This document shows, piece after piece, positions 8,269 through 18,249 of a stretch of DNA of 64,000 bases. The notes below the pieces were generated by a model that saw only the letters and a program-made list of their open reading frames with translations, ran no database searches and was not told where the DNA came from. The stretch spans positions 434,001 through 498,000 of the forward strand of contig NZ_CANMNI010000002.1 in the NCBI RefSeq assembly GCF_947499215.1. The letters are read 5' to 3'. How positions within the stretch are numbered: the first letter of the stretch is position 1; every line of letters starts with the position of its first letter. Both the position numbers and the translations under genes were made by a program. The stretch comes from an uncultured Pontibacter sp. Its GTDB lineage: Bacteria > Bacteroidota > Bacteroidia > Cytophagales > Hymenobacteraceae.

Positions 8269-8960
8269 TGCGAAACAAGTTCGTAGTAATCGGCCTCGGT
8301 ATCTTCGGTAACTCCATTGCCCGCACACTCGCTGAGCGTGGCGCGGAAGTGCTCGCCATCGACAACGACGAAGACCACGTGGAAGCCATCAAGGACGAAG
8401 TGGCCTATGCCGTAGCTCTTGATGCTACGGACATCCGTGCCCTCGAAGCGCAGAACGTGCAGGACATGGACGCGGCCATCGTAGCCATTGGCGAGGACTT
8501 CGAGGCCTTGCTGATTACCACGGCCAACTTGCAGGAGCTTAACATCAAGCGTGTGATCACGCGTGCCTCTAACAAGCAGCAGCGCCGTATTTTGGAGAAA
8601 ATGGGTGTGCAGGAGATTCTATCGCCGGAGGGAGAAGTAGGTAAAACAGTGGCTGAGCGCCTGCTGCAACCCAACATCCGCACCTTCCTTCCGCTGCCCG
8701 ATAACTACGAGATCGTGGAGATTAACACCCCGCGTGGCATCGCCAACAAAAGCTTGGCCAAGATATCGCTGCGTGAGAAGTATAACCTCAACATGATCAC
8801 GATCAAGCGCTTTTTTGAAGAGATACAGGACGGCAAACCGACGCAGGTGGAGCACATCATCGGTGTTCCAAAGGCCGACACAATAATCTATCCTTCTGAT
8901 ATTCTGATTCTTATCGGTAAAAAGCACGATATTAAACGATTTATTGATATAAACCGCTAA
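8268..8960 (+). CDS. K+ channel/transporter regulatory subunit (KtrA/TrkA type)
   Basis: This 230-residue protein is a cytoplasmic gating ring subunit of a Ktr/Trk potassium uptake system. An RCK_N domain occupies about residues 1-130 with the dinucleotide-binding motif GLGIFGNSIA and an acidic residue at the end of the second strand (LAIDNDE). A TrkA_C domain fills the rest. It binds ATP/ADP or NAD(H) and controls a KtrB/TrkH-type membrane subunit. No such membrane gene is adjacent, so the partner must lie elsewhere. The one-base overlap with udk suggests co-translation. Confidence 0.88.
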   Translation: MRNKFVVIGLGIFGNSIARTLAERGAEVLAIDNDEDHVEAIKDEVAYAVALDATDIRALEAQNVQDMDAAIVAIGEDFEALLITTANLQELNIKRVITRASNKQQRRILEKMGVQEILSPEGEVGKTVAERLLQPNIRTFLPLPDNYEIVEINTPRGIANKSLAKISLREKYNLNMITIKRFFEEIQDGKPTQVEHIIGVPKADTIIYPSDILILIGKKHDIKRFIDINR

Positions 8961-8987
8961 CAGGTTTTATTTTTCAGAGAAAGCCAT

Positions 8988-8995
8988 TACATTTG
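8988..8995 (+). promoter_or_regulatory. Bacteroidota -7 element before the 9004 gene
   Basis: TACATTTG matches TAnnTTTG and lies 8 bp before the ATG at 9004, implying a very short or absent 5' leader. Confidence 0.45.
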
Positions 8996-9003
8996 CTTTC
9001 TAT

Positions 9004-9375
9004 ATGCCAAACGCATCTACCATACAAATCCACTTCCGTCATCTTTTGATGACCGTAACCCTGCTTTGGGCGCTTATGCTCAATGGGCAGGAAGTGGTGG
9101 CGTATACCTACACGGCGCAAGGCACTCCTGTAAAGTCGGCCTCCCAACTGGCTACTGCCCCGCAGGAAAAAACAGTAATCAAGCAAAAGGTCATGCTGGA
9201 GGCTACTACCTCCTTTGTGGTGCTCAATCTGGAGCAAGATGCGCTGGAGCCCACTCCCATACCTGCCTTTGCTATACCTACTGACGAAGCGCTGCCTGCC
9301 TATGCGGCCAGAGCGCCCGGAGCCGGTTTCGTAGCCCGCTTCTTCCCTATTTCTATTCAACCCAACGCTCCCTAA
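9004..9375 (+). CDS. Small exported protein of unknown function
   Basis: This is an unrecognised 123-residue protein. The N-terminus has basic residues followed by a hydrophobic run LLMTVTLLWALML, like a signal peptide or anchor. The remainder is rich in Ala, Thr and Pro with no cysteines and no domain I know. The gene is supported by a good -7 element just upstream, its position in the gap between ktrA and secDF, and an intact frame. A longer frame on the opposite strand (8974-9429) overlaps it and looks like a shadow. Confidence that this is expressed is moderate. Confidence 0.5.
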   Translation: MPNASTIQIHFRHLLMTVTLLWALMLNGQEVVAYTYTAQGTPVKSASQLATAPQEKTVIKQKVMLEATTSFVVLNLEQDALEPTPIPAFAIPTDEALPAYAARAPGAGFVARFFPISIQPNAP

Positions 9376-9545
9376 GCGATTCCCTTCTCCACAGGTCCGT
9401 CTACGGTCCTGACCCGTTGCGCATACCAAAATCTCAGGTATAGCGGAACAGCTTCACAGCATTTCTTGGTTTATATAAGATAGCACTGCTGTGATTTTCA
9501 GAGCATTACCATTATTTCAACTATACCTTTTTTATCAACCAACCC

Positions 9546-12500
9546 ATGCGGAATAAGAATTTCATCATCATTATGACCCTGATAGTATCGGCGCTCTGCC
9601 TGTACTACCTGTCATTCTCGTTCGTTGCCCGCAGTGTGCAGAAAGACGCTGAGGCCTATGCCACAGACGCACAAGGCAACGTAGACCACGCGCAACAGCA
9701 GTCATACCTTGACTCGGTGTGGAGAGAGCCAGTTTACAACTTCCTTGGTGCCGAGTATACCTATCAGGAAGTAAAAGAAAGCGAGTTAGGCCTTGGCCTT
9801 GACCTTCGTGGCGGTATGCACGTGGTGCTGGAGGTGTCTCCTATCGAGATCATCAGGTCTATGTCTGGCAACAGCAAAGACCCCAACTTCCTCAAAGCCC
9901 TTGCCCGCGCGCAGGAAATGCAGAAGAACAGCCAAGAGAAGTTCACTTCCCTGTTCGCTGAAGCCTTCAGAGAAGTAGAGCCGAACGGTCGTTTGAGCCG
10001 CATTTTCTCTAACACAGCCAACCGTGGCAAGATCAGCTACGAGTCTAGCAACGCCGAGGTGATCGACGCAATCGACGTGGAAGTGGAAGACGCCATTGAG
10101 CGTTCGTTCAACATCCTGCGCACACGCGTTGACAAATTCGGTGTAAACCAGCCAAACATCCAGCGCCTTGGCAACAGCGGTCGTATCCAGATCGAACTGC
10201 CGGGCATCGACAACCCTGACCGTGTGCGCAAGCTCCTGCAGGGTATGGCAAACTTGGAGTTCTGGGAAGTATGGACACCTGAAGAAGTATCTCCTTATTT
10301 CACACAGCTGAGTGATTACCTGAACACAGAAGAGAAAGCCGGCCGCTTGAACTTGGGCCGTACTTCCGCTCAGTCTACTTCGGCTGCAGCTACAACACCT
10401 GCCACTGTACAGGACGCCGCTGCTGACGATGTACTGGCACAAGCTGCCGCTACTTCTAACGACACAACTGCCGGTGCTGCTGGCGATACGACAGCCCTTG
10501 CTTCTGCTGCACAGGCTGACTCTGCTGATGCGCTTCAGTCGCTGCAGGACGAGCAAATGGGTGTAATGGCCCGTCTGTTCACCCAAATGCCGGGTGGTAT
10601 CGGTGCCAATACACGCGACACTGCCAAAATCAACGAGATTTTCAACAGACCTGACGTTCGCTCTATCTTCCCTCCAAACATGAAGTTCCTGTGGGGCGTG
10701 AAGCCACTTGTAGGCGACAACCGTCAGGAGTTTGTTGAGTTCTATGCCGTGAAGAAAGGCCGTGACGGCAAAGCGCCAATGACTGGTGATGCCGTGAACG
10801 ATGCCCGTCAGGATTTCGACCAGAACGGTCGTCCGGAGATCAACATGACCATGACACCTGCTGGTAGCAAGCGTTGGGCTAAACTGACAGGCGACAACGT
10901 GAACCGTCAAGTAGCAATCGTTCTTGATAACTATGTATACTCTGCTCCAGTGGTGCAGGGTGAGATTACCGGTGGTAACTCTTCTATCACGGGTAACTTT
11001 ACTATTGAAGAAGCAAAAGACCTTGCCAACATCCTGAAGGCCGGTAAAATGCCAGCTCCTACCCGCATCGTGGAAGAAGCCATTGTAGGTCCTTCACTGG
11101 GTCAGGAAGCCATTAACCAAGGTCTAATCTCTACAGTTGCTGGTCTGATCATGGTAATCATCTTTATGATCGCCTACTACAGCCGTGGTGGTTTCATCGC
11201 TGACCTTGCCTTGCTGTTCAACGTGTTCTTCATCTTGGGTGTATTGGCTCAGTTTGGTGCCGCGCTTACATTGCCTGGTATTGCTGGTATCGTATTGACA
11301 CTAGGTATGGCCGTGGATGCGAACGTACTCATTTTCGAGCGTATGCGTGAAGAGTCGCTCAAAGGCCTGAGCATGCGTGAAGTGATCAACAAAGGTTACG
11401 ACAAGGCTTTCTCGACGATCTTGGATGCGAACGTAACAACATTCTTAGTAGGCTTTATCCTGTACTTCTTCGGTTCTGGCCCAGTGAAAGGCTTCGCCAT
11501 CACGCTGATGATCGGTATCGCGACTTCATTCTTTACTTCTGTATTTATTTCAAGAATACTAGTAGAGCGTGTTTTCAAGAAGAGCGGCAAGCTGTCATTC
11601 GGCACTGCCCTTTCAGCTAACATGTTCCGCAACATCAAGTTCGACGTAATGAAGTTCAGAAAGCCTGCTTACGCTTTCTCACTGGCTGTGATTGTGTTTG
11701 GTTTCGTAGCGATGTACATCAACGGCGGTCCTAACTTGGGCGTTGACTTTAAAGGTGGTCGCTCTTATGTTGTAAACTTCGATCAGGCAATCGCTGCATC
11801 TGACGTGCGTTCTGCGCTGTTAGATGACTTCGAGTCTGCCGGTACTGAGGTGAAGACATTTGGTGCTTCGAACCGTGTGAAGGTTACAACCAGCTGGTTG
11901 GCTGATGATGAGAGCATTCAGGCGGACGAGCGTGTGAAAGCCGCTTTGATGCAAGGTCTGGAGCAGTATAACAACCAGAATCCTGAAATCCTGAGCTCCT
12001 CTAAAGTAGGTGCTACCATGGCCGATGACATTCAGAAAACAGCCCTTGTGGCCGTATTACTGGCGCTGGTGGGCATCTTTATCTACGTGATGATCCGCTT
12101 CAGCAAGTGGCAGTTCTCACTGGGCGGTGTAATCGCCTTACTGCATGACGCCCTGATGATCATTGCTGTGTTCTCGATCTTCGACCTGTTCGGTATTTCT
12201 TACGAAATGGACCAAGTGTTCATTGCGGCGGTACTGACTATCATCGGTTTCTCTATTAATGATACCGTGGTAATCTTTGACCGTGTGCGTGAGTACATGA
12301 ACGACAACCCGAACAAGCCGCTGCGCGACATCGTGAACCCAGCCCTTATCAGCACGTTCAGCCGTACGATCATCACGTCACTTACCCTGTTTGTAGTGGT
12401 AGTGATCCTGTTCATCTTCGGTGGTGAGGTACTGCGCGGCTTCTCATTCGCCATGATCATCGGTGTACTGGCCGGTACTTATTCTTCCCTTTTCATTGCG

Positions 12501-12566
12501 ACTCCAATCGTAGTGGATACCGTGAAAGAGAAAAAGACACCAGTAGCTTCCGCTAAAATGGCTTAA
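9546..12566 (+). CDS. secDF: Fused protein translocase subunit SecDF
   Basis: SecD and SecF are fused in one 1006-residue inner-membrane protein that uses the proton gradient to pull proteins through SecYEG. The SecD half shows DLRGGMHVVLEV near residue 86, the first periplasmic domain, and six helices including LTLGMAVDANVLIFERMREE. The SecF half starts near residue 700 with LGVDFKGGRSY and ends with GFSINDTVVIFDRVRE. Residues 273-334 form an Ala/Thr/Asp-rich low-complexity insertion in the SecD periplasmic region. Codon use looks optimised, and a strong terminator follows. Confidence 0.97.
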   Translation: MRNKNFIIIMTLIVSALCLYYLSFSFVARSVQKDAEAYATDAQGNVDHAQQQSYLDSVWREPVYNFLGAEYTYQEVKESELGLGLDLRGGMHVVLEVSPIEIIRSMSGNSKDPNFLKALARAQEMQKNSQEKFTSLFAEAFREVEPNGRLSRIFSNTANRGKISYESSNAEVIDAIDVEVEDAIERSFNILRTRVDKFGVNQPNIQRLGNSGRIQIELPGIDNPDRVRKLLQGMANLEFWEVWTPEEVSPYFTQLSDYLNTEEKAGRLNLGRTSAQSTSAAATTPATVQDAAADDVLAQAAATSNDTTAGAAGDTTALASAAQADSADALQSLQDEQMGVMARLFTQMPGGIGANTRDTAKINEIFNRPDVRSIFPPNMKFLWGVKPLVGDNRQEFVEFYAVKKGRDGKAPMTGDAVNDARQDFDQNGRPEINMTMTPAGSKRWAKLTGDNVNRQVAIVLDNYVYSAPVVQGEITGGNSSITGNFTIEEAKDLANILKAGKMPAPTRIVEEAIVGPSLGQEAINQGLISTVAGLIMVIIFMIAYYSRGGFIADLALLFNVFFILGVLAQFGAALTLPGIAGIVLTLGMAVDANVLIFERMREESLKGLSMREVINKGYDKAFSTILDANVTTFLVGFILYFFGSGPVKGFAITLMIGIATSFFTSVFISRILVERVFKKSGKLSFGTALSANMFRNIKFDVMKFRKPAYAFSLAVIVFGFVAMYINGGPNLGVDFKGGRSYVVNFDQAIAASDVRSALLDDFESAGTEVKTFGASNRVKVTTSWLADDESIQADERVKAALMQGLEQYNNQNPEILSSSKVGATMADDIQKTALVAVLLALVGIFIYVMIRFSKWQFSLGGVIALLHDALMIIAVFSIFDLFGISYEMDQVFIAAVLTIIGFSINDTVVIFDRVREYMNDNPNKPLRDIVNPALISTFSRTIITSLTLFVVVVILFIFGGEVLRGFSFAMIIGVLAGTYSSLFIATPIVVDTVKEKKTPVASAKMA

Positions 12567-12589
12567 GCTAAGCTAAGCCTATAAATAAA

Positions 12590-12628
12590 AAACTCCCGCC
12601 TCTGCAAAGGGGCGGGAGTTTTTTTTTG
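12590..12628 (+). terminator. Intrinsic terminator of secDF
   Basis: AACTCCCGCC pairs with GGCGGGAGTT, followed by a run of nine T, 25 bp after the secDF stop. Confidence 0.92.
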
Positions 12629-12705
12629 CCTACAGATATAGCTATACCAGACTCCACAACTTAGCTATACCTTCGGAGCATACCCATGGAGTTTACTCCT
12701 GAAAC

Positions 12706-12744
12706 ATAAAGGCCTGCCCCCTATACAGAGAGCAGGCCTTTATA
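12706..12744 (-). terminator. Intrinsic terminator of the nfu gene
   Basis: ATAAAGGCCTGC pairs with GCAGGCCTTTAT around a 14-nt loop, 20 bp downstream of the convergent nfu stop codon. Confidence 0.85.
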
Positions 12745-12763
12745 TCTTATCGTTTTGTCGCTT

Positions 12764-13378
12764 TTAGATGGTCACACCGTCAGCTACTACTTCAGTTACT
12801 TCCGGCACCATGCGCTTCAACAGGTTCTCTATACCAGCCTTAAGTGTTACGGTAGCTGAAGGACAGCCGCTGCAAGAACCTTGCAGGTGTACGGTTACCA
12901 CACCGTCTTTGTAAGACTTGAACGTGATGTTACCGCCATCCTGCTCTACTGCCGGGCGCACATAGTTTTCCAGCAGGTCAGTTACCTTCTTCGCAATAGC
13001 GGCGTCATCCTCAGACACCTCACCGTTTGCTTCGGTGCTAGCGGCTGGTTTGTTGGCTTGGAAGCCTTCTACGAAGATTGGGCCACCCGCCTCGACATAC
13101 GACTTCAGGAAAGTGCGCAGCTCTGGGATCAGTTTCACCCACTCAATATTTGATCCTTTGGTCACCGTCACGAAGTTGCTGGCGATGAACACACGGGATA
13201 CATAGTCGAAGTTGAAGAGTTCCTGCGCCAAAGGTGAATCAGCGGCACTCTCTAGGTTCGGGTAGTCCACGCTCTGGCCGTCAGGTAACAGGCCTACGTT
13301 CATCACAAACTTCATGGACTCGGGGTTCGGGTTGGCCTCGGCGTATACCGAAACCGTTTTTTCTTTATTATCTAACAT
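12764..13378 (-). CDS. Nfu-type iron-sulfur cluster carrier
   Basis: This 204-residue protein delivers 4Fe-4S clusters to apoenzymes. The N-terminal Nfu_N domain (about residues 8-100, with PNPESMKFVMN) is joined by an Ala/Glu linker to the NifU-like C-terminal domain. That domain carries the cluster-binding pair Cys169 and Cys172 in GSCSGCPSA. The architecture matches mitochondrial Nfu1 and bacterial Nfu. It stands alone with its own terminator, not in a suf operon. Confidence 0.93.
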   Translation of the reverse strand: MLDNKEKTVSVYAEANPNPESMKFVMNVGLLPDGQSVDYPNLESAADSPLAQELFNFDYVSRVFIASNFVTVTKGSNIEWVKLIPELRTFLKSYVEAGGPIFVEGFQANKPAASTEANGEVSEDDAAIAKKVTDLLENYVRPAVEQDGGNITFKSYKDGVVTVHLQGSCSGCPSATVTLKAGIENLLKRMVPEVTEVVADGVTI

Positions 13379-13589
13379 GGATATCAGCGTTTTAGATTAA
13401 AACTTAGGCCTGCGCCTTAAAGTTTCCAAAATTACTCAATTATTCTGAGAAGTGACAGCATCTAGGTATAGCGACATTCAGAAACACAGGAATCATATGC
13501 AGCAGAACAGCTGGGCGAGCTTAATGAGGAAATTGGGTGGAGAGCCTGCCTTGGATAGAACTTTAGCTAGCTATTTAGCCCAGAAAATG

Positions 13590-13597
13590 TAACTTTG
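13590..13597 (+). promoter_or_regulatory. Bacteroidota -7 element upstream of the antiporter gene
   Basis: TAACTTTG matches TAnnTTTG and lies 46 bp upstream of the ATG at 13644. Confidence 0.5.
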
Positions 13598-13643
13598 TGG
13601 CGCAGTTAAATTTTTGTCCTGACTTAAACACCGCGCGTTTAAC

Positions 13644-15032
13644 ATGCTCTATAACTACATCCTGCTGGCGCAAGCGCAGCAAGCCATACCTGGTTTTTTA
13701 ATTATCCCGTTTCTGCTCCTTATTGGATTGATTGCCAGTGGTCCGATTTTTTTCGGCCATTTCTGGGAGCACAATTACAAGAAAATAGCCGTTACGCTCG
13801 GTCTTACCGTATTGGCTTATTACCTGTTTGTGCTAGGAGATGTGCACATGCCTGCCCATACCTTGGCCGAGTACTTTACTTTTGCGGTACTGCTTAGCTC
13901 GCTTTACATTGCGGCGGGTGGTATATACCTGAACGTAAATGCGAAAGCCACACCGCTCATAAATGTGGCGCTCGTAGCCGTTGGTGCTGTTTTAGCCAAC
14001 TTTATAGGAACAACAGGTGCTTCCCTGCTCTTGATTCGCCCGTTTATGCGCCTTAATGCACACAGACTCAAGCCTTACCAAGTTGTATTCTTTATATTTA
14101 TTGTAAGTAACGCCGGTGGATTGCTGACTCCGCTCGGTGACCCGCCGCTGTTTATCGGTTTCATCAAAGGCGTACCGTTCTTCTGGACCCTTCAGCACTT
14201 GTTCATTCCATGGATAATATCCATTATCCTGCTTTGTACCCTGTTCTTCTTTGTGGATAGCCGCAATAAAGGAGATGAAATCACAGCGCACCTAGAGGCC
14301 GAGCCAACTACCGGAAAGACTGAGTTTCACTTCAGTGGCAGACGTAACCTGTTCTGGCTGGCTATCATCATCGGTGCCGTGTTCCTCGACCCGAACGTAA
14401 TCGAATCATTGCCACATATCTACTACGATGGCAACAAGTTCTCCTACATACGTGAGATCATTCAGCTGACAGCAGCTTTCATGTGCTTCCGTTTCTCTAG
14501 TAAAGAGGCCTTGGCGGGTAATCAGTTCAACTTCCACCCGATACTGGAGGTGGTATTCCTCTTCTTCGGTATTTTCTTCACCATGATGCCGGCCTTGCAG
14601 CTTTCAGCCGAGATCGCTTCTTCGCCTGCCTATGCCAATTATATCACACCGAACTTCCTTTACTGGGCTACAGGTTCGCTTTCCGGCTTCTTGGACAACG
14701 CACCAACTTATGCCAACTTCCTATCGCTGGCCATGGCCAAATTTGACCTCGCCCAGAATAATGTGGAAGATGTTAGACAGTTCGCTGCCGGTACTTCTGC
14801 TGCAGGTATGGAAACATTGGTACAGCTTGAGGCTATCTCTCTGGCAGCCGTACTTTTCGGTGCCTTTACTTACATTGGTAACGGACCGAACTTCATGGTA
14901 AAAGCGATCGCGGAAAGTGCCGGTGTGCGTATGCCGTCTTTCTTCGCTTACATCCTGCGTTACTCTATCCCATTCCTGCTGCCAATCTTCCTGCTGGTAT
15001 GGTTCTTAGTAGTACACCTGAGACTGTTCTAA
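13644..15032 (+). CDS. Na+/H+ antiporter-like membrane protein (IT superfamily, NhaD-like)
   Basis: This 462-residue polytopic protein has about 11-12 hydrophobic segments and the ion-transporter superfamily pattern. The signature stretch FIGTTGASLLLIRPFMR (about residues 120-136) and NAGGLLTPLGDPPLFIGF (about 153-170) resemble NhaD and ArsB-type permeases. The likely job is Na+ extrusion in exchange for H+. The C-terminal half repeats the fold with FLDNAPTYANFLSLA and YIGNGPNFMVKAIAE. The gene is monocistronic with its own promoter element and terminator. Substrate assignment rests on family resemblance only. Confidence 0.85.
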   Translation: MLYNYILLAQAQQAIPGFLIIPFLLLIGLIASGPIFFGHFWEHNYKKIAVTLGLTVLAYYLFVLGDVHMPAHTLAEYFTFAVLLSSLYIAAGGIYLNVNAKATPLINVALVAVGAVLANFIGTTGASLLLIRPFMRLNAHRLKPYQVVFFIFIVSNAGGLLTPLGDPPLFIGFIKGVPFFWTLQHLFIPWIISIILLCTLFFFVDSRNKGDEITAHLEAEPTTGKTEFHFSGRRNLFWLAIIIGAVFLDPNVIESLPHIYYDGNKFSYIREIIQLTAAFMCFRFSSKEALAGNQFNFHPILEVVFLFFGIFFTMMPALQLSAEIASSPAYANYITPNFLYWATGSLSGFLDNAPTYANFLSLAMAKFDLAQNNVEDVRQFAAGTSAAGMETLVQLEAISLAAVLFGAFTYIGNGPNFMVKAIAESAGVRMPSFFAYILRYSIPFLLPIFLLVWFLVVHLRLF

Positions 15033-15053
15033 ACCGTAAGGTATAGCGATAAA

Positions 15054-15096
15054 AGAAAGAGCCGCTCCTTGATGAAGGGAGCGGCTCTTTTTATTT
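15054..15096 (+). terminator. Intrinsic terminator of the antiporter gene
   Basis: AAAGAGCCGCTCC pairs with GGAGCGGCTCTTT with a short loop, then a T-rich tail. Confidence 0.92.
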
Positions 15097-15123
15097 TAGT
15101 GGCAGAAGTGGATAACCTTCTTA

Positions 15124-15696
15124 TTATGCTATACTTAGTATTTGCTTTGGTTTCCAGCTTGTATCAAAAGCTCTAGCCTCTGCCCCAATATTCCCAAAAT
15201 CAAATGTAATGGTAGTTGTGCTATCGTTGCTGCTATTATGATTATCCAGCATTAGGCAAAACCCCATGATTAGCTCACAATTGCAATCATCATCAGCAAT
15301 AATTCTGAAATTATCACCATCAAATAAGCTTACCATTTCCTTATCCCACCAAGCTACCTGCACATCGTTTTTATAGACTGAGTGCTTTCTACCTTTGTGC
15401 GCATAAATATCATAAAGACCTGCTCCATCACGACACTGTTAATGCATCCTCCAAACTGATACTGTAGTAAAATCAAGAACACCTCCATCATAGAGTGTTA
15501 GCTTATACCTTGTTTTAAACCATGACCACCTCTTCTGCATGGTAAGTCTCGCTTGGGATTTGTTGTTGTCGAACAGGTATAATCTCGGCATGAAGCTGAT
15601 AAGCTCTGTTGCTGCAGCGTACTTACGCTCTCCATCGACGAAAATCCTATACTTGTCTCCAAAAGAAATCTTCTTCTGATTGATGTCAATCACCAT
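15124..15696 (-). pseudogene. Tubby C2-like (LURP-one-type) protein gene interrupted by one in-frame stop
   Basis: Two adjacent frames belong to one gene. The first 85 codons (MVIDINQKKISFGDKYRIFV, then a KRWSWFKTRY segment) end at a TAA at 15439-15441. The same frame resumes at once with QCRDGAGLYDIYAHKGRKHS, then VQVAWWDKEMVSLFDGDNFR, and ends IGAEARAFDTSWKPK. Joined, they make about 190 residues with the look of the small tubby-C2-like/LURP-one family. The stop falls in WRMH*QCRDG, where a TAT or TAC tyrosine codon would restore the frame with a single base change. It is either a young nonsense pseudogene, a sequencing error, or read-through. The second half could also initiate at the GTG at 15363. 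The gene is more AT-rich than aroC, which lies 28 bp upstream. Confidence 0.75.
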
Positions 15697-15724
15697 AGCC
15701 CGATTGCCTTTACAATTACAGAAA

Positions 15725-16804
15725 CTACAATTTATTCGCCCGCTGCCTTAACAGGAAATCAGCCAGCACGAGGGCAGCCATAGCATCTACAATCGGCACG
15801 GCACGTGGGAGCACGCAGGGGTCGTGGCGGCCTTTGCCTTGCAGGGTTATTTCCTCGCCGGCATCGTTAATGGTTTGCTGTGGTTGCAGGATGGTGGCTA
15901 CTGGTTTGAAAGCCACGTTAAAATAGATATCCTGTCCGTTGCTGATGCCACCTTGTATACCGCCAGAGTGGTTGGTGCGGGTACGCACCTTGCCTTCAGC
16001 GTCGGTATAGAACTGATCGTTGTGCTCCGAGCCGCGCAACTTCACGCCCTCAAAACCGCTGCCATACTCAAAACCTTTCACGGCATTGATACTCAGCATG
16101 GCCTTGCCCAACTCCGCATGCAACTTATCAAACACAGGCTCTCCCAGCCCTGCCGGAACACCCTGCACCACACAACTCACCACTCCCCCAATTGTATCAA
16201 GGCTATCACGGGCGTCTTCGATCAGGCCGATCATACGGGCTGCTATTTTGCCGTCGGGGCAGCGCACCTTGTTGCTGTCGATTTGTGATAGGTCGAGTTT
16301 AGAGTAGTGCTTGCGCAGTTTGACACTGCCCACCTGCGACACATAGGACTGCACCGAAATGCCATAGTGCTGCAAAAGCTTATTGGCTAAGGCCCCAGAT
16401 GCTACACGGGCCACCGTTTCGCGGGCCGAGCTGCGGCCGCCACCACGGTGGTCGCGCAGGCCGTACTTGGCGGTATAGGTATAGTCGGCGTGCGACGGAC
16501 GGAAAGCCTGTGCCACATGCGAGTAGTCGTGACTTGCCTGATCTTTGTTGCCAACCACCAGCGCGATGGGTGTGCCGGTGGTCTTGCCCTCGAATACGCC
16601 GGAGAGTATGGTTACCCTGTCTTCTTCTTTTCGAGGTGTCGTGATGTCGGACTGTCCCGGACGACGGCGGTCAAGGGCCACCTGTATTTCCTCTGTGGTG
16701 ATCTCCAGACCTGCCGGACAGCCGTCCACTATCACGCCCACGGCTGCGCCGTGCGATTCGCCAAAAGTGGTTATCCGGAAGAGCTTACCGTATGTGTTGC
16801 TCAT
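15725..16804 (-). CDS. aroC: Chorismate synthase
   Basis: AroC makes chorismate from EPSP, the last shikimate-pathway step, using reduced FMN. The 359-residue protein carries the family signatures: [19 protein letters not shown] near residue 14, [21 protein letters not shown] near 115-135, and [15 protein letters not shown] near 260. Its ATG overlaps the batD stop (ATGA), so the two genes are co-translated although their functions look unrelated. The broken tubby-like gene follows. Confidence 0.97.
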   Translation of the reverse strand: MSNTYGKLFRITTFGESHGAAVGVIVDGCPAGLEITTEEIQVALDRRRPGQSDITTPRKEEDRVTILSGVFEGKTTGTPIALVVGNKDQASHDYSHVAQAFRPSHADYTYTAKYGLRDHRGGGRSSARETVARVASGALANKLLQHYGISVQSYVSQVGSVKLRKHYSKLDLSQIDSNKVRCPDGKIAARMIGLIEDARDSLDTIGGVVSCVVQGVPAGLGEPVFDKLHAELGKAMLSINAVKGFEYGSGFEGVKLRGSEHNDQFYTDAEGKVRTRTNHSGGIQGGISNGQDIYFNVAFKPVATILQPQQTINDAGEEITLQGKGRHDPCVLPRAVPIVDAMAALVLADFLLRQRANKL

Positions 16805-18249
16805 CTTACGTTTCTATACTTTAGGAATATGAACCCTGACATGGCCAACAACACCAGCAAAATGATGTTGGTGTAGCGCTTTATGTCTTCTTCTTGGTAT
16901 AGACTCACCAAGGTGTGGTCCTCGTTTTCAATAATCTTATAAAAAGACCCTAGGTCTCTTGCCAGCACCATATTGCCCGCATCGGCTATACCTGTAATAG
17001 TTACAGCTTGGGTAGACTGCAGCGTATCATAAGTAGCTGTGGTCGGGTTAAAATAGATCCACTGGAAATCATCGCGCAGGTTGTAGGTGCCCGGCACCCT
17101 TCCTATCACAGAGTAGGCGAAACGCTTCACGCCCTGTACATGCCCCGCCCGCAGGGTGATATCCTGCCGCAAATCCGGTGAGTAAAAGTCGAGCGTGCCG
17201 GTAGTAGTCGGGCTTGGCGGCATGATGGCGGCCAGATTCCCCTCGCCTTCCAACTCAAACACGTAAGTGAAGCTCTTGTTCACAGGCACGGTTTGATGCG
17301 ACAGTCTCTCGCGCAGCGTATACTCCCCAACCGGCACTACATCACGCAATGGGTGCGGCGGCAACTCTTTGACAGGTATGATGCGCTCACGGGCAAAGAA
17401 GGTCTTATACCCTTCGAGGCGGTCTTCCAGCAAGGTCGGGTTTACGGCCACCTTGTATTTGATCATGCGCAATGACAGCTGCGGGAACTGCAGCGGCTCT
17501 GTCGTGAGCGGGTATAGCACGGCCTCATACAGGCGGAAGCGCAGGTATGGCTTGCCTTGCACCACTACTTGCTCTGGTGTCACCTCATCAAAGGCAAACA
17601 CCTCTTCCCATGCGTTTGGCTGCTTAAGTTGGCGCAGTATGCCGGTTATCTGGTTGCCAAAGTCATGGAAGTCTAAGAGGCGCTGGTCTTCTTCGGCTAA
17701 GTAGAAATAGAGCACAATGTTTAGGCCTTCGCCCACATATACCTCCTTTTTGTCGGTATAGAGCGTCAGGAAAGCGTTGTCCTCTTGATCGATGTATTCC
17801 TGCGGACGCTCCTCCCCCTGCACAGGCTCTTGTGGTATAACCAGACTGGAAAGATCAGGGCCCTGCGGACTCCCGGTAGTCATTGGCCCCACTTTTATTT
17901 TCATGCCCGCCGACTGCAGGTTCTGTCCGTTCACTTTCATGGAGAAAGGCTTCAGCTCAAAATCGCCCTCGGCCAAGGCAGCATAGTTTTGGGTGATGGT
18001 GAGGACTGTAGTGGTTTTGCCCCCCGTAATTACCGTTTTGGTGGATGAGAAGCGGTTGCTCTTCTTGAAGCCTTCAATCTCCGGGAAAGGCGAGTAGTCT
18101 TTTAGCTGCTGATCCTGTAGCCGTATGGATACGGTAAAGTAAGTATTGATGGGCAGCGGGCTTTTGCCAAGTTCAATGCGCGCCTGCTGCGCCATAGCCG
18201 GAACTAGGGCGATCAGGTATAACAGGACAAGCATGATAGTCTGGCGCAT
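16801..18249 (-). CDS. batD: BatD-like oxygen tolerance protein
   Basis: This 482-residue protein matches the BatD family of envelope proteins linked to aerotolerance and stress in Bacteroidota. A signal peptide ([15 protein letters not shown], cut near residue 21) precedes a beta-rich BatD region ([21 protein letters not shown], then [21 protein letters not shown]-type strands). The single C-terminal membrane helix is [19 protein letters not shown]. The usual batA/batB partners are not adjacent. A MoxR ATPase that often accompanies Bat genes is 20 kb away. It overlaps aroC by four bases. Confidence 0.85.
   Translation of the reverse strand: MRQTIMLVLLYLIALVPAMAQQARIELGKSPLPINTYFTVSIRLQDQQLKDYSPFPEIEGFKKSNRFSSTKTVITGGKTTTVLTITQNYAALAEGDFELKPFSMKVNGQNLQSAGMKIKVGPMTTGSPQGPDLSSLVIPQEPVQGEERPQEYIDQEDNAFLTLYTDKKEVYVGEGLNIVLYFYLAEEDQRLLDFHDFGNQITGILRQLKQPNAWEEVFAFDEVTPEQVVVQGKPYLRFRLYEAVLYPLTTEPLQFPQLSLRMIKYKVAVNPTLLEDRLEGYKTFFARERIIPVKELPPHPLRDVVPVGEYTLRERLSHQTVPVNKSFTYVFELEGEGNLAAIMPPSPTTTGTLDFYSPDLRQDITLRAGHVQGVKRFAYSVIGRVPGTYNLRDDFQWIYFNPTTATYDTLQSTQAVTITGIADAGNMVLARDLGSFYKIIENEDHTLVSLYQEEDIKRYTNIILLVLLAMSGFIFLKYRNVR

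Noticed and set aside
8974-9429. Minus-strand frame overlapping the small exported protein gene
   Set aside because: Cys/Arg/Gly-rich sequence with no motif. The plus-strand frame has a promoter element and a signal-like N-terminus, so I chose that one.
9786-10910. 374-codon minus-strand frame opposite secDF
   Set aside because: It lies wholly inside the conserved secDF gene, its protein has no recognisable domain, and its length reflects the strong codon bias of the sense strand.
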